Positions 7,045 to 13,672 are shown, numbered from the stretch's first letter. The stretch: 13,997 nucleotides of DNA from CAYNLY01 sp964398225 (GCA_964398225.1 CAYNLY010000039.1:1-13997), one strand, 5' to 3'. The notes: generated by a model from the letters alone, not told the origin. Numbers and translations are program-made.

Positions 7045-7924
7045 CTTCGCCTCCCACATCCAGGGGCCGGATCGGAATCATCCCGCGCGCCGGCACCACG
7101 CCGTCGGCATGCCATGCCTGACCGTAGAGCGCCTCGAAGCTTGCCCGGATGCGCCCGTCCTCGGTCCGGTGCCGGGCGGGGTAGCGGCGGGCCAGCTCTT
7201 GGATCAGCCTGCGCCCGTAGAGCCCGCGCCCGCCCCGGCCGGGAATCGCGGCCGCGCTCGCGCCCAGCCCCTTCAGATCGCGCAGTAGCGCCATCGTGTC
7301 CGGATAGGTCAGCGTGAACAGATCGGCGTCGGTCACGGTGACCTGAAGCGGCAGCCGCATCAGCGCATCGCCCAGTTCGGTGACGTCCGGAAACGGGAGC
7401 ACCAGTCCGGCAAGCTCGGGCTCGATGCCCGCGAGCGTCTGGCGAAGTTCGATCAGTGTGCGCCGGCCGAAGGTCGAAAACAGCATCAGCCCGCCGGGCG
7501 CCAGCACGCGCCGCATTTCGGAGAGCATGGCTTCGGGCTCGGAAACCCACTGCATCGTCAGATTCGAGGTCACGAGGTCGAAGCTGGCCTCGGCGAACGG
7601 CAGGCGCATGGCATCGCCGCCGACAAACCGCGTGACACCGCGCCAGGGCAGCCGCCGCGGCTCCTTTTTCCGCGCCTGATCGAGCATCGGCATCGCCAGG
7701 TCGAGCGCGACGATGCGCGCGCGCGGATAGCGCCGGCGCAGCAAGCGGGTGAAATGGCCGGTTCCGCAGCCGATGTCGAGGATCCGGCGCGGCTCGAGCT
7801 TCGTAAGACGCAGGTGATCGATCAGGCGCTGGGCGATTTCGCGCTGCAGCACGGCGTGGGCGTCGTAGCTCGTTGCCGCGCGCGCGAATGCGCGCCGGAC
7901 CCGGTCGGCGGGCGGGCGTTTCAT
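7037..7924 (-). CDS. bioC: Malonyl-ACP O-methyltransferase
   Basis: Methylates the free carboxyl of malonyl-ACP with S-adenosylmethionine, so that fatty acid synthesis can elongate it to pimeloyl-ACP methyl ester. The 295-residue chain starts MKRPPADRVRRAFARAATSY, the typical BioC N-terminus (FxRAAxxYDxHAxLQ), followed by the class I methyltransferase glycine motif ILDIGCGTG (48-56), the acidic residue in IVALDLA (70-76) and the motif LTMQWV, and then LMLFSTFGRRTLIELR as in BioC. The open frame extends nine codons upstream, but ATG 7924 has GGGAGG at good spacing and overlaps the bioH stop as ATGA. About 40 residues longer than the E. coli enzyme, mainly near the C-terminus. Confidence 0.94.
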   Translation of the reverse strand: MKRPPADRVRRAFARAATSYDAHAVLQREIAQRLIDHLRLTKLEPRRILDIGCGTGHFTRLLRRRYPRARIVALDLAMPMLDQARKKEPRRLPWRGVTRFVGGDAMRLPFAEASFDLVTSNLTMQWVSEPEAMLSEMRRVLAPGGLMLFSTFGRRTLIELRQTLAGIEPELAGLVLPFPDVTELGDALMRLPLQVTVTDADLFTLTYPDTMALLRDLKGLGASAAAIPGRGGRGLYGRRLIQELARRYPARHRTEDGRIRASFEALYGQAWHADGVVPARGMIPIRPLDVGGEGV

Positions 7925-8655
7925 CGTGCCTCCCTCGATCTGTCCGCGCATGCGGCAATGGCCTCATCGAGCGCCTCGGGCGCGATCAGAAACGGCGCGT
8001 GGCATTCGGCGCCCGCGGGCCGCATCGTGGCCCGCGGCAGGTGCCCGGCAAGCCATTGGCCGGCCTGAAACGGCACGATCGCATCTCGCGCGCCGTGCAG
8101 CACGATCGCGGGCTGGACGATCTCCGGAATCCGGTCGCGAAGGTCGCGCCCGGCCAGCAAAGCGAGTCCCGCCTTCAGCCCCTCCCGGCTCGGCGGATGC
8201 CGCCGGTCCACGGCCTTCCGGGCGATTGCGCGCAGCTCCTGGCGGGAAAGAGGCGCGCCCTGCAGCATCAGCAGGAAAAAGCGGCCGAGCAGGCGCGCAT
8301 CGTCGTGTTCGGCCGCGGCCGCGAAGCCCTCGAGAACCTCGCCTGAAGCCCCGAACGGCCAGTCGGGGCGCGCGGCAAAGCACGGGGTCGTGGCGATCAG
8401 CACGAGTCCGGCCACGCGCTCGGGCCGGCGATGCGCCAGCTCCAGCGCGAGCATCCCGCCCAGCGACCAGCCGACGAGCAGAACCGGCTCCTCCGGAAGC
8501 GCGGCAACGAGCGCCTCGGGCCAGTCTTCGGGCGCGCGGTCGGGGGCGCCGCCGTGGCCGGGCAGGCGCGGGAACAGGGCGTCCGGGTATCGCGCCCGCT
8601 GCTCGTGCCAGATCGCGGGCGACTGGCCCCAGCCGTGAAGGAACGCAAGCCTCAT
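7921..8655 (-). CDS. bioH: Pimeloyl-ACP methyl ester carboxylesterase
   Basis: Removes the methyl group added by BioC once the chain reaches pimeloyl length, stopping elongation and handing pimeloyl-ACP to BioF. The 244-residue alpha/beta hydrolase has LAFLHGWG near the N-terminus, the nucleophile elbow GWSLGG (Ser64), the motif ATTPCFAARPDWP that closely mirrors E. coli BioH, Asp191 in GARDAIVP and His219 in CHAPF, completing the catalytic triad. It is joined to bioF and to bioC by ATGA stop-start overlaps at both ends, so the genes are translationally coupled. E. coli bioH is unlinked from the other bio genes; placement inside the operon is common elsewhere in Proteobacteria. Confidence 0.94.
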   Translation of the reverse strand: MRLAFLHGWGQSPAIWHEQRARYPDALFPRLPGHGGAPDRAPEDWPEALVAALPEEPVLLVGWSLGGMLALELAHRRPERVAGLVLIATTPCFAARPDWPFGASGEVLEGFAAAAEHDDARLLGRFFLLMLQGAPLSRQELRAIARKAVDRRHPPSREGLKAGLALLAGRDLRDRIPEIVQPAIVLHGARDAIVPFQAGQWLAGHLPRATMRPAGAECHAPFLIAPEALDEAIAACADRSREAR

Positions 8656-9800
8656 CGAAGCTGCCTGAGGATGCGGCGCAGATCAGCCGCGAAGCCGTCG
8701 ATTTCGGCCGGTGTGTGCGCCGCGGACAGCGTGATGCGCAGCCGGGCGCTGCCCTCGGGCACCGTGGGCGGGCGGATCGCGGGCACGAACCAGCCCGCCT
8801 CGGCAAGCCGCCGGCTGGCTTCGAGCGCGCGTTCATCGGAGCCCAGAATCAGGGGCTGGATCGGCGTGGCCGAATCCAGAAGCGGAAGGCCTTCGGCGGC
8901 GCGCCGGAATCGGGCGATGTTCTCCGCGAGTTTCGCCCGCAGCGCGCCTTCCCGCGCCAGCGCCACGGCCGCCCGGACGCCGGCTGCGACCGCGGGCGGC
9001 AGCGCGGTCGAATAGATCAGCGTGCGCTGCCGGTTCACGAGGCCCTCGATGAACGCTTTCGGGGCGGCGATGAAGGCCCCGTATCCTCCGAGCGCCTTGC
9101 CGAAGGTGCCGACCTCGACCAGCCTCGGATGGCCGCTCAGGCCCGCCTCGCGCACCAGCCCCGCGCCCTCGGGGCCCAGCACGCCCAGCCCGTGCGCATC
9201 GTCCAGAATCAGGAGCGCATCGTATTCCTCGGCCAGCCGGATCAGGCCGGCAACATCCGCGCGGTCGCCGTCCATGCTGAACACGCCGTCGCTGACGATG
9301 ATCCGCCGCCCGCTTCCCTCCGCGCGGGCGAGCATGCGCTCAAGCGCCTCAAGGTCGCGGTGCGGGTAGCGGCGCAGGCGGGCGCCGGAAAGCCGGGCGC
9401 CGTCGATCAGCGAGGCATGATTGAGCCGGTCGGCGAAGATCGTGTCGTGGCGTCCGGCCACGGCCTGGATCAGGCCCAGGTTGGCGAGCATCCCGGAGCC
9501 GAGCACGAGGGCGGCCTCGGCGCGCTTCCATTCGGCCAGCGTCCGTTCGAGCGCATGCAGCTCCGGATCGTCGCCCGAAACCAGCCGGGAGGCGCCGCTG
9601 CCAAGTCCCTGTTGCCGGATCGTGTCGGCGGCGGCCTGCTTCACCGCCTCGTGCGCGGCCAGGCCCAGGTAATCGTTGGAGGCGAAGTCGATGAGCCGGC
9701 GGCCGTTCCGCTCGATCGCCCGGCCCTGCCGGCGAAGGCCGGGCAGCCGGCGTTTCCGCGGCTCCGGGACGGGCTCGAACCAGTTGCGCGCATCCGTCAT
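8652..9800 (-). CDS. bioF: 8-amino-7-oxononanoate synthase (KAPA synthase)
   Basis: PLP enzyme that condenses pimeloyl-ACP with L-alanine to form KAPA, the first step of bicyclic ring assembly in biotin synthesis. The 383-residue length equals the E. coli enzyme. The visible motifs are DFASNDYLGLA (38-48), GSGASRLVSGDDPEL, DRLNHASLIDGARLS, IIVSDGVFSMDGD, DDAHGLGVLG (His203), the Schiff-base lysine Lys235 in GTFGKALGGYGAF, and the C-terminal AIRPPTVPEGSARLR. ATG 9800 is chosen because it fits family length; in-frame ATGs at 9809 and 9821 cannot be excluded, and none has a good Shine-Dalgarno. It is the first gene of the minus-strand bio operon and is preceded by a BirA-like operator. No bioB lies upstream; the neighbour is the divergent comF-like gene. 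Confidence 0.95.
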   Translation of the reverse strand: MTDARNWFEPVPEPRKRRLPGLRRQGRAIERNGRRLIDFASNDYLGLAAHEAVKQAAADTIRQQGLGSGASRLVSGDDPELHALERTLAEWKRAEAALVLGSGMLANLGLIQAVAGRHDTIFADRLNHASLIDGARLSGARLRRYPHRDLEALERMLARAEGSGRRIIVSDGVFSMDGDRADVAGLIRLAEEYDALLILDDAHGLGVLGPEGAGLVREAGLSGHPRLVEVGTFGKALGGYGAFIAAPKAFIEGLVNRQRTLIYSTALPPAVAAGVRAAVALAREGALRAKLAENIARFRRAAEGLPLLDSATPIQPLILGSDERALEASRRLAEAGWFVPAIRPPTVPEGSARLRITLSAAHTPAEIDGFAADLRRILRQLR

Positions 9801-10572
9801 GGCGGGCATGCTGGGAGCCATGGGTGGGCTGTCAACCGACTGGGGCGAATGGGTTGACGGGCTGAGGCGCTGGCTGCTGCCGCCGCTGTGCCCGTTCTGC
9901 TCCGCGCCGGTCGATCGCGCGGGCGAATGCTGCCCGGCCTGTCTGGACGGAATCCGCGTCTGGCCGCGCTCCACCTGCGAACGCTGCGGCAGCGTGCTGC
10001 CCGAGTCGCTGCGGCCGGGTCCCTGCGCCGCCTGCCTGAAGCGGCCGCCGCCCCAGCTGCGCACCGTGAGCCTGTTCGTCTACCGCGATCGCGTCCGAGA
10101 AGCGATTCTCGACTGGAAGCTCTCCGGATTCGACGCAGGCCTCCACTGGCTGCTTCGGGCGGCCGGGACGCGGCTCGGAGAGCTGCTCGGCCCCGGCGAC
10201 GTGCTCGTGCCGGTGCCGATGCCCCATGCGCGGATGCGGAAGACCGGCCTGCATCACGCGGCCGATCTTGCCCGAAGGATCGCGACGATGACCGGCGCGG
10301 GCCTTGCCTGGCGGGCGATGACGCGGCAGGGCAGGCAGCCCCGGCAATCGGCGCTGGACGCCGCCGCCAGGCGGCGGAATCTTCGCCGGGCGTTTGCCAT
10401 GGACCGGAACTGGCGCGCATACTTGCCCGAAGGTGCGAGGCCCTGGATCGTGGACGACATCCTGACGACGGGATCCACGGCCCGCGCGGCCGCCGGCTGC
10501 CTCGCAAAACATGCCGGCCCGGTGCGGGTGCTGACGCTTGCGCGAACCCCGCGTCCCGGCGAACTGCCCTGA
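9799..10572 (+). CDS. ComF-family double zinc ribbon/phosphoribosyltransferase protein
   Basis: Related to ComF of naturally competent bacteria and GntX of E. coli, which take part in uptake or use of external DNA; the exact biochemical role is unsettled. Two zinc-ribbon halves hold CPFC (Cys31, Cys34), CPAC (45, 48), CERC (60, 63) and CAAC (76, 79). The phosphoribosyltransferase fold follows, with VPVPMPHARMRKTGLHHA and the PRPP loop IVDDILTTGSTA near the C-terminus. Length is 257 residues from ATG 9799; ATGs at 9808 and 9820 are also in frame, and only 9820 has a (closely spaced) GGGAG. Whichever is used, its first codons contain the bioF operator, and its own promoter must lie within the bioF coding region. 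grxC follows after 14 nt. Confidence 0.9.
   Translation: MAGMLGAMGGLSTDWGEWVDGLRRWLLPPLCPFCSAPVDRAGECCPACLDGIRVWPRSTCERCGSVLPESLRPGPCAACLKRPPPQLRTVSLFVYRDRVREAILDWKLSGFDAGLHWLLRAAGTRLGELLGPGDVLVPVPMPHARMRKTGLHHAADLARRIATMTGAGLAWRAMTRQGRQPRQSALDAAARRRNLRRAFAMDRNWRAYLPEGARPWIVDDILTTGSTARAAAGCLAKHAGPVRVLTLARTPRPGELP
9829..9860. promoter_or_regulatory. Candidate BirA operator and -35 of the bioF promoter
   Basis: The inverted repeat GTCAACC-N14-GGTTGAC (arms 9831-9837 and 9852-9858) matches the arrangement of the known BirA operator, TTGTAAACC-N14/15-GGTTTACAA: the inner AACC/GGTT cores, the outer TGT on one side and the exact spacer are kept. On the minus strand one arm supplies TTGACA (9835 down to 9830), a perfect -35 hexamer, 29 nt before the bioF ATG at 9800. 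Repressor bound here would block that promoter. The -10 is poor (CAGCAT after a 16-nt spacer). The site lies 29 nt upstream of bioF and within codons 11-20 of the comF-like gene. Confidence 0.6.
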
Positions 10573-10586
10573 ATGGAGGTGCGATC

Positions 10587-10853
10587 ATGGCCCGCGTGGA
10601 GATCTATTCCGGCGATTTCTGCCCCTACTGCATGCGCGCGAAGGCGTTGCTGAAGAAGAAGGGCGTCGACTTCGTCGAATACAACGTCCAGCGCCAGCCC
10701 GAGCTGCGCGAGGAGATGCTTGAGCGCAGCGGCGGCAGGCGCACGATCCCGCAGATTTTCATCGACGGACGGCACATTGGCGGCTGCGACGATCTGTATG
10801 CGCTCGACCGCCGCGGCGAGCTCGATCCGCTACTGGAATCCTCGGCCGGCTAG
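10587..10853 (+). CDS. grxC: Glutaredoxin 3
   Basis: Small cytoplasmic dithiol oxidoreductase that uses glutathione to reduce protein disulfides and mixed disulfides. The 88-residue protein has the active site CPYC (Cys12, Cys15), the cis-proline motif RTIPQIFI (Pro55) and the glutathione-binding GGCDDLYAL (65-73), all characteristic of class I GrxC. GGAGG lies 8 nt ahead of ATG 10587. It is 14 nt downstream of the comF-like gene and probably cotranscribed. The last 24 nt, including the stop, overlap the 3' end of convergent rsmA. Confidence 0.95.
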   Translation: MARVEIYSGDFCPYCMRAKALLKKKGVDFVEYNVQRQPELREEMLERSGGRRTIPQIFIDGRHIGGCDDLYALDRRGELDPLLESSAG

Positions 10854-11609
10854 GAATCGGGCGAGCCGGGCCCAGGAATCCGGGGCGAGCTGTTCGGGGC
10901 GGAGGCCCGGGTCGATGCCCAGACGCTCCCAGTCCGAGGATGAGAGCAGTTCGCGGAAGTTGTTCGCCAGCGTCTTGCGGCGGTGGGCAAAGCCGGTCCG
11001 GACCGCGCGCTGCAGCTCGGAATAGCCGCAGACCGGCTCCCGGCCATGCGGCCGGAGCACGACGACGCTCGAATGCACCTTCGGCGGCGGACGGAAGGCG
11101 CCGGGCGCGAGCGTGAGCAGGCGCTCCGGGTCGTAGAAATGCCGGGCCAGGACCGAAAGCCCCCCGTACGCGCGGCTGCCGGGCCCGGCGAGAATGCGCG
11201 AGGCCACCTCGCGCTGATACATCAGGACCATGCCCCCGGACAAACGATGGGCGAACAGCGCGGCGGAAAGCGGTCCGCTGATGTTGTAGGGCAGGTTGCC
11301 GACGATCCATTCCGGCCGGAACTCGGCGATGGCCCGGTCGAGCACCTCGAGCACGTCGGCATGGTAGACCTTGAGGCCGGCATCGGCCCGGGCCTGCCAG
11401 CGCGCCGCGAATCGGTCGTCCTTTTCGATGACGGCAAGCGCCGAGCTTCGGGCCAGCAGAGGCTCGGTCAGCGCGCCCGGCCCCGGCCCGATCTCGAGTA
11501 CGCGCGCGCCTTCCGGCACCACGGCGCAGATGAGCCGCACGGCCTCGGCATCGCGCAGAAAGTGCTGCCCCAGCGCCTTGTTGGCGGCCGGCCGTTCCGC
11601 CCTGTCCAT
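10830..11609 (-). CDS. rsmA: 16S rRNA (adenine1518-N6/adenine1519-N6)-dimethyltransferase
   Basis: Dimethylates two adjacent adenines in the 3' terminal helix of 16S rRNA, a late quality-control step in small-subunit assembly (also known as KsgA; loss gives kasugamycin resistance). The 259-residue chain has the N-terminal KALGQHFL, the SAM motif LEIGPGPGALT (38-48), the acidic EKDDRF, HADVLE, the catalytic NLPYNIS (105-111) and PPPKVHSSVV. The C-terminal small domain includes GFAHRRKTLANN. Length is close to the E. coli enzyme (273). The only upstream Shine-Dalgarno is GAGG one base from the ATG. It is divergent from tpiA and overlaps grxC by 24 nt at its 3' end. The frequent neighbours pdxA, surA and apaH are absent here. 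Confidence 0.95.
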   Translation of the reverse strand: MDRAERPAANKALGQHFLRDAEAVRLICAVVPEGARVLEIGPGPGALTEPLLARSSALAVIEKDDRFAARWQARADAGLKVYHADVLEVLDRAIAEFRPEWIVGNLPYNISGPLSAALFAHRLSGGMVLMYQREVASRILAGPGSRAYGGLSVLARHFYDPERLLTLAPGAFRPPPKVHSSVVVLRPHGREPVCGYSELQRAVRTGFAHRRKTLANNFRELLSSSDWERLGIDPGLRPEQLAPDSWARLARFLAGRGFQ

Positions 11610-11652
11610 GCCTCAAGCCTAGGGGCGCGGGCCCGAACGGGCCAGGTCGTCC

Positions 11653-11680
11653 TTGCCTTTCGGGCCTGTTTTTCTACACT
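11653..11680 (+). promoter_or_regulatory. Candidate sigma70 promoter of tpiA-secG
   Basis: TTGCCT at 11653-11658 and TACACT at 11675-11680, each 4 of 6 to consensus, are separated by 16 nt in the rsmA-tpiA gap. The implied transcription start near 11687 gives a leader of about 45 nt before the tpiA ATG. No other good pair is visible in this 122-nt gap. Confidence 0.5.
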
Positions 11681-11731
11681 TCGCGACCCTGCCCGGACCC
11701 CGCTCCGGCCCCGGGCGCGAAGGAGGATGGG

Positions 11732-12490
11732 ATGACTGGTTCGACCCGGTGCCTCGTTGCCGGCAACTGGAAGATGAACGGAGTGCTTGCCGAAGCGCTC
11801 GAGTTCGTGGCTCAGCTTGGCGAAAATCCGGCGCCCGAGCGGGTCGAGGTCGCGCTGATGCCGCCGTTCACGCTGCTGTATCCGCTGGGCGAGAAGCTCC
11901 TGGCCAAGGGCGTCCGCCTGGGTGCGCAGAACGTCTATTACGAGCCCAAGGGTGCGTTCACCGGCTCGATCAGCCCGCTGATGCTTCGCGATGCCGGCTG
12001 CCACTACGTGATCATCGGCCATTCCGAGCGGCGCGACATCATGGGCGAGACCGACGAGGTGATCCGCAAGAAGCTCAAGGCCGCGATGGAGGCGGGGCTT
12101 GAGCCCGTGCTCTGCATCGGCGAGCACCTGGAGGAGCGGGAAGCGGGCCGGACGAACGAGGTGCTGAAGCGGCAGCTGGCGATTCTCGACGGGATCGATC
12201 CTGCCGCGCCGCTGACGATCGCCTACGAGCCGGTCTGGGCCATCGGCACCGGCCGGACCGCGACCCCCGAGCAGGTCACCGAGACGCATGCGTTCATCCA
12301 CGAGGAACTGCACCGGCTCGGGCACAAGCACCGGGTGCTCTACGGGGGTTCGGTGAATCCGGCCAATGCGGAAGGCCTGCTGGCCTGCCCCGGCGTGGAC
12401 GGGGCGCTCGTCGGCGGGGCAAGCCTCAAGGCGGATTCGTTTATGGAAATCGTCCGGGCCGCGGCAAGGGCAACGGCCCAAGGGAGCTGA
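11732..12490 (+). CDS. tpiA: Triosephosphate isomerase
   Basis: Interconverts dihydroxyacetone phosphate and glyceraldehyde 3-phosphate in glycolysis and gluconeogenesis. The 252-residue TIM barrel shows GNWKMNG (Asn12, catalytic Lys14), the electrophilic His97 in IIGHSERR, the catalytic base Glu166 in AYEPVWAIGTG, the flexible loop 6 ending GRTATPEQ, and the phosphate-binding LYGGSVNPAN and DGALVGGASL. AGGAGG stands 5 nt before ATG 11732. secG begins 3 nt after its stop. All active-site residues are intact. Confidence 0.98.
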   Translation: MTGSTRCLVAGNWKMNGVLAEALEFVAQLGENPAPERVEVALMPPFTLLYPLGEKLLAKGVRLGAQNVYYEPKGAFTGSISPLMLRDAGCHYVIIGHSERRDIMGETDEVIRKKLKAAMEAGLEPVLCIGEHLEEREAGRTNEVLKRQLAILDGIDPAAPLTIAYEPVWAIGTGRTATPEQVTETHAFIHEELHRLGHKHRVLYGGSVNPANAEGLLACPGVDGALVGGASLKADSFMEIVRAAARATAQGS

Positions 12491-12493
12491 ACG

Positions 12494-12859
12494 ATGACGA
12501 CGGTATTGATCGTGGTGCACGTGCTGGTTGCGCTCGCGCTGATCGGCGTGGTGCTGATCCAGCGCGGCCAGGGCGCGGAGATGGGTGTGTCCTTCGGCGG
12601 CGGAGGCGCCCAGACGCTGTTCGGAAGCCGCGGCTCGGGATCGTTTCTCGGCAAGCTGACGGGCGCGCTGGCGGCGGTGTTCATGCTGACCAGCCTGACG
12701 CTGGCCTTTTTCTCGCAGCAGAAGACCGGCTCAGTCGTCGAGCGCACGGCGGTGCCCGCTCCGGCGGCGCCTACGAAGTCGGCTCCGGCGGCGCCGGGCT
12801 TCGATCCTTCGAAGCTCAAGTCGGACCAGCCGGCCGAGGATCTGCCGGCCGCCGAATAA
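12494..12859 (+). CDS. secG: Preprotein translocase subunit SecG
   Basis: Small inner-membrane subunit of SecYEG that assists SecA-driven protein export. The 121-residue protein has TM1 at about 3-22 (VLIVVHVLVALALIGVVLIQ), the conserved cytoplasmic loop QRGQGAEMGVSFGGGGAQTLFG with the GSRGSG turn, and TM2 at about 54-73. A Pro/Ala-rich tail (PAPAAPTKSAPAAPGF) follows, as is usual for proteobacterial SecG. It starts 3 nt after the tpiA stop and is surely cotranscribed with it. The following 47 nt have a small hairpin (GATTGC/GCAATC, 12866-12885) but no U-tract, so the transcript probably reads into the tRNA. Confidence 0.96.
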   Translation: MTTVLIVVHVLVALALIGVVLIQRGQGAEMGVSFGGGGAQTLFGSRGSGSFLGKLTGALAAVFMLTSLTLAFFSQQKTGSVVERTAVPAPAAPTKSAPAAPGFDPSKLKSDQPAEDLPAAE

Positions 12860-12906
12860 ATCGGGGATTGCAGCCGGACGCAATCGCGTAGAGCATGCGG
12901 CCCCAC

Positions 12907-12992
12907 GCCGAAGTGGTGGAATTGGTAGACACGCCATCTTGAGGGGGTGGTGGGCTTCGCCCGTGCCGGTTCGAATCCGGCCTTCGGCACCA
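12907..12992 (+). tRNA. tRNA-Leu, anticodon GAG, CCA encoded
   Basis: The acceptor stem GCCGAAG (12907-12913) pairs with CTTCGGC (12982-12988), followed by A and a genomic CCA (12990-12992). The D-loop GTGGAATTGGTAGAC, the anticodon loop TTGAGGG with GAG at 12941-12943, a long variable arm (GGGCTTCGCCC) and the T-arm GCCGG-TTCGAAT-CCGGC are all present. Class II form and anticodon identify a leucine tRNA reading CUU/CUC. It follows secG, as leuU does in E. coli. Confidence 0.97.
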
Positions 12993-13018
12993 GATCACTG
13001 TCCGGCAGCATCCGGGGA

Positions 13019-13054
13019 GGCTCGCAAGTGGAATGCTTGCGGGCCTTTTCTTTT
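13019..13054 (+). terminator. Intrinsic terminator after tRNA-Leu
   Basis: The ten-pair stem GGCTCGCAAG / CTTGCGGGCC (one G-T pair) around a 7-nt loop is followed by TTTTCTTTT. It lies 27 nt after the tRNA CCA and ends the tpiA-secG-tRNA transcript. Confidence 0.88.
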
Positions 13055-13085
13055 CGGTCCAAGCTGGTCTGATGCTAACGGGGAG

Positions 13086-13163
13086 ATGCTTGGTATCGGT
13101 TTCGTGTACGAGTCGGAACGGTCCATGAGAGCTATCCAACTAAGGATTGAACTGGAAGGTTGA
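13086..13163 (+). CDS. Possible 25-codon ORF ahead of the 54-residue gene
   Basis: Reads MLGIGFVYESERSMRAIQLR and five more residues, ending with a TGA two nucleotides before the ATG of the next small gene, an arrangement compatible with translational coupling. A GGGGAG directly abuts the ATG, which is too close for a good ribosome site, so an internal start (GTG or ATG) is as likely. No similarity is recognised. It may simply be a chance frame. Confidence 0.25.
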   Translation: MLGIGFVYESERSMRAIQLRIELEG

Positions 13164-13165
13164 GC

Positions 13166-13330
13166 ATGGCGACGAGCGTAGGATTCAAACGAAAGATGAC
13201 ACCCGAGGAACGCCAGAAAGCGAAGGAATGGGCGCGCAAGCACAAGAAGATCATCGTGTTCAAGGACGGGGAAGTGTTCGACGGCCGGACAGCCGAGGAA
13301 GGCGCGGGAAAGGATGTTCAGGGGCCATAA
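13166..13330 (+). CDS. Small hypothetical protein, 54 residues
   Basis: Begins MATSVGFKRKMTPEERQKAK and continues with a Lys/Arg-rich helix (EWARKHKKI), then IVFKDGEVFDGRTAEEG, a likely short beta-hairpin. GGAAGG lies 6 nt before the ATG, a good ribosome site. The strongly charged, helix-forming N-terminus and compact C-terminus look like a real, soluble, possibly nucleic-acid-binding protein, but I recognise no family. It has no signal peptide or membrane segment. It lies 111 nt beyond the tRNA-Leu terminator and its stop overlaps the convergent 112-residue ORF by 13 nt. It could instead be a non-coding chance frame; the ribosome site and composition argue against that. Confidence 0.6.
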   Translation: MATSVGFKRKMTPEERQKAKEWARKHKKIIVFKDGEVFDGRTAEEGAGKDVQGP

Positions 13331-13656
13331 TTCAGGGCCGTGTGGCTTTGAAGCGCTCGCCAGAACCGCATCCCCGATTTTCTGTCGCGCTCGGCGTAGT
13401 AGGGGATATGAATCAAACGCGCTCTTAGTCGCCTCGCAGCGCGCTCCTGGCGCGCCAGTTCGAGTCGCCACATTTTAGAGACAAATACCGTTTTGTTCAG
13501 GATACGCCATTCCAGTTTCCAGTCCACCTGTTTGCCATTCAGGTATACGGCAAAACCGTCTTCCAAGGTTCCATGAACAAGGTATTCTCGCTGCGTTTCC
13601 TCGTCGAAATACAGCTGGCGATAAACTTTGCGAATCCAAGCGGCATCCTCGGTCAT
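13318..13656 (-). CDS. Hypothetical protein, 112 residues
   Basis: Begins MTEDAAWIRKVYRQLYFDEE and runs through TQREYLVHGTLEDGFAVYLN, a stretch with alternating hydrophobic residues typical of beta-strands. A basic helix follows (LARQERAARRLRARLIHIPYY), and the protein ends near LNYGP. It has no membrane segment or signal peptide. The start has AAGGGAGAG 6 nt upstream on the minus strand. Two 60-base lines sampled here are 50% G+C, well below the rest of the window, suggesting foreign origin or relaxed composition. It is convergent with the 54-residue gene, with a 13-nt overlap. I recognise no family; a toxin-antitoxin or defence role would be speculation. Confidence 0.65.
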   Translation of the reverse strand: MTEDAAWIRKVYRQLYFDEETQREYLVHGTLEDGFAVYLNGKQVDWKLEWRILNKTVFVSKMWRLELARQERAARRLRARLIHIPYYAERDRKSGMRFWRALQSHTALNYGP

Positions 13657-13672
13657 CTGGTCTCTCCCTTCG

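Noticed and set aside
7926..9857. 643-codon plus-strand open frame over bioH and bioF
   Set aside because: Antisense shadow with Arg/Ala/Gly-rich sequence; both bio genes on the other strand show full catalytic motifs.
12866..12885. GATTGC/GCAATC hairpin between secG and the tRNA as a terminator
   Set aside because: Only six pairs and no following T run; at most a processing signal.
13628..13640. GCGAATCC as a possible att copy of the tRNA-Leu 3' end
   Set aside because: Only a few bases match the T-arm; too short to be a duplicated attachment site.
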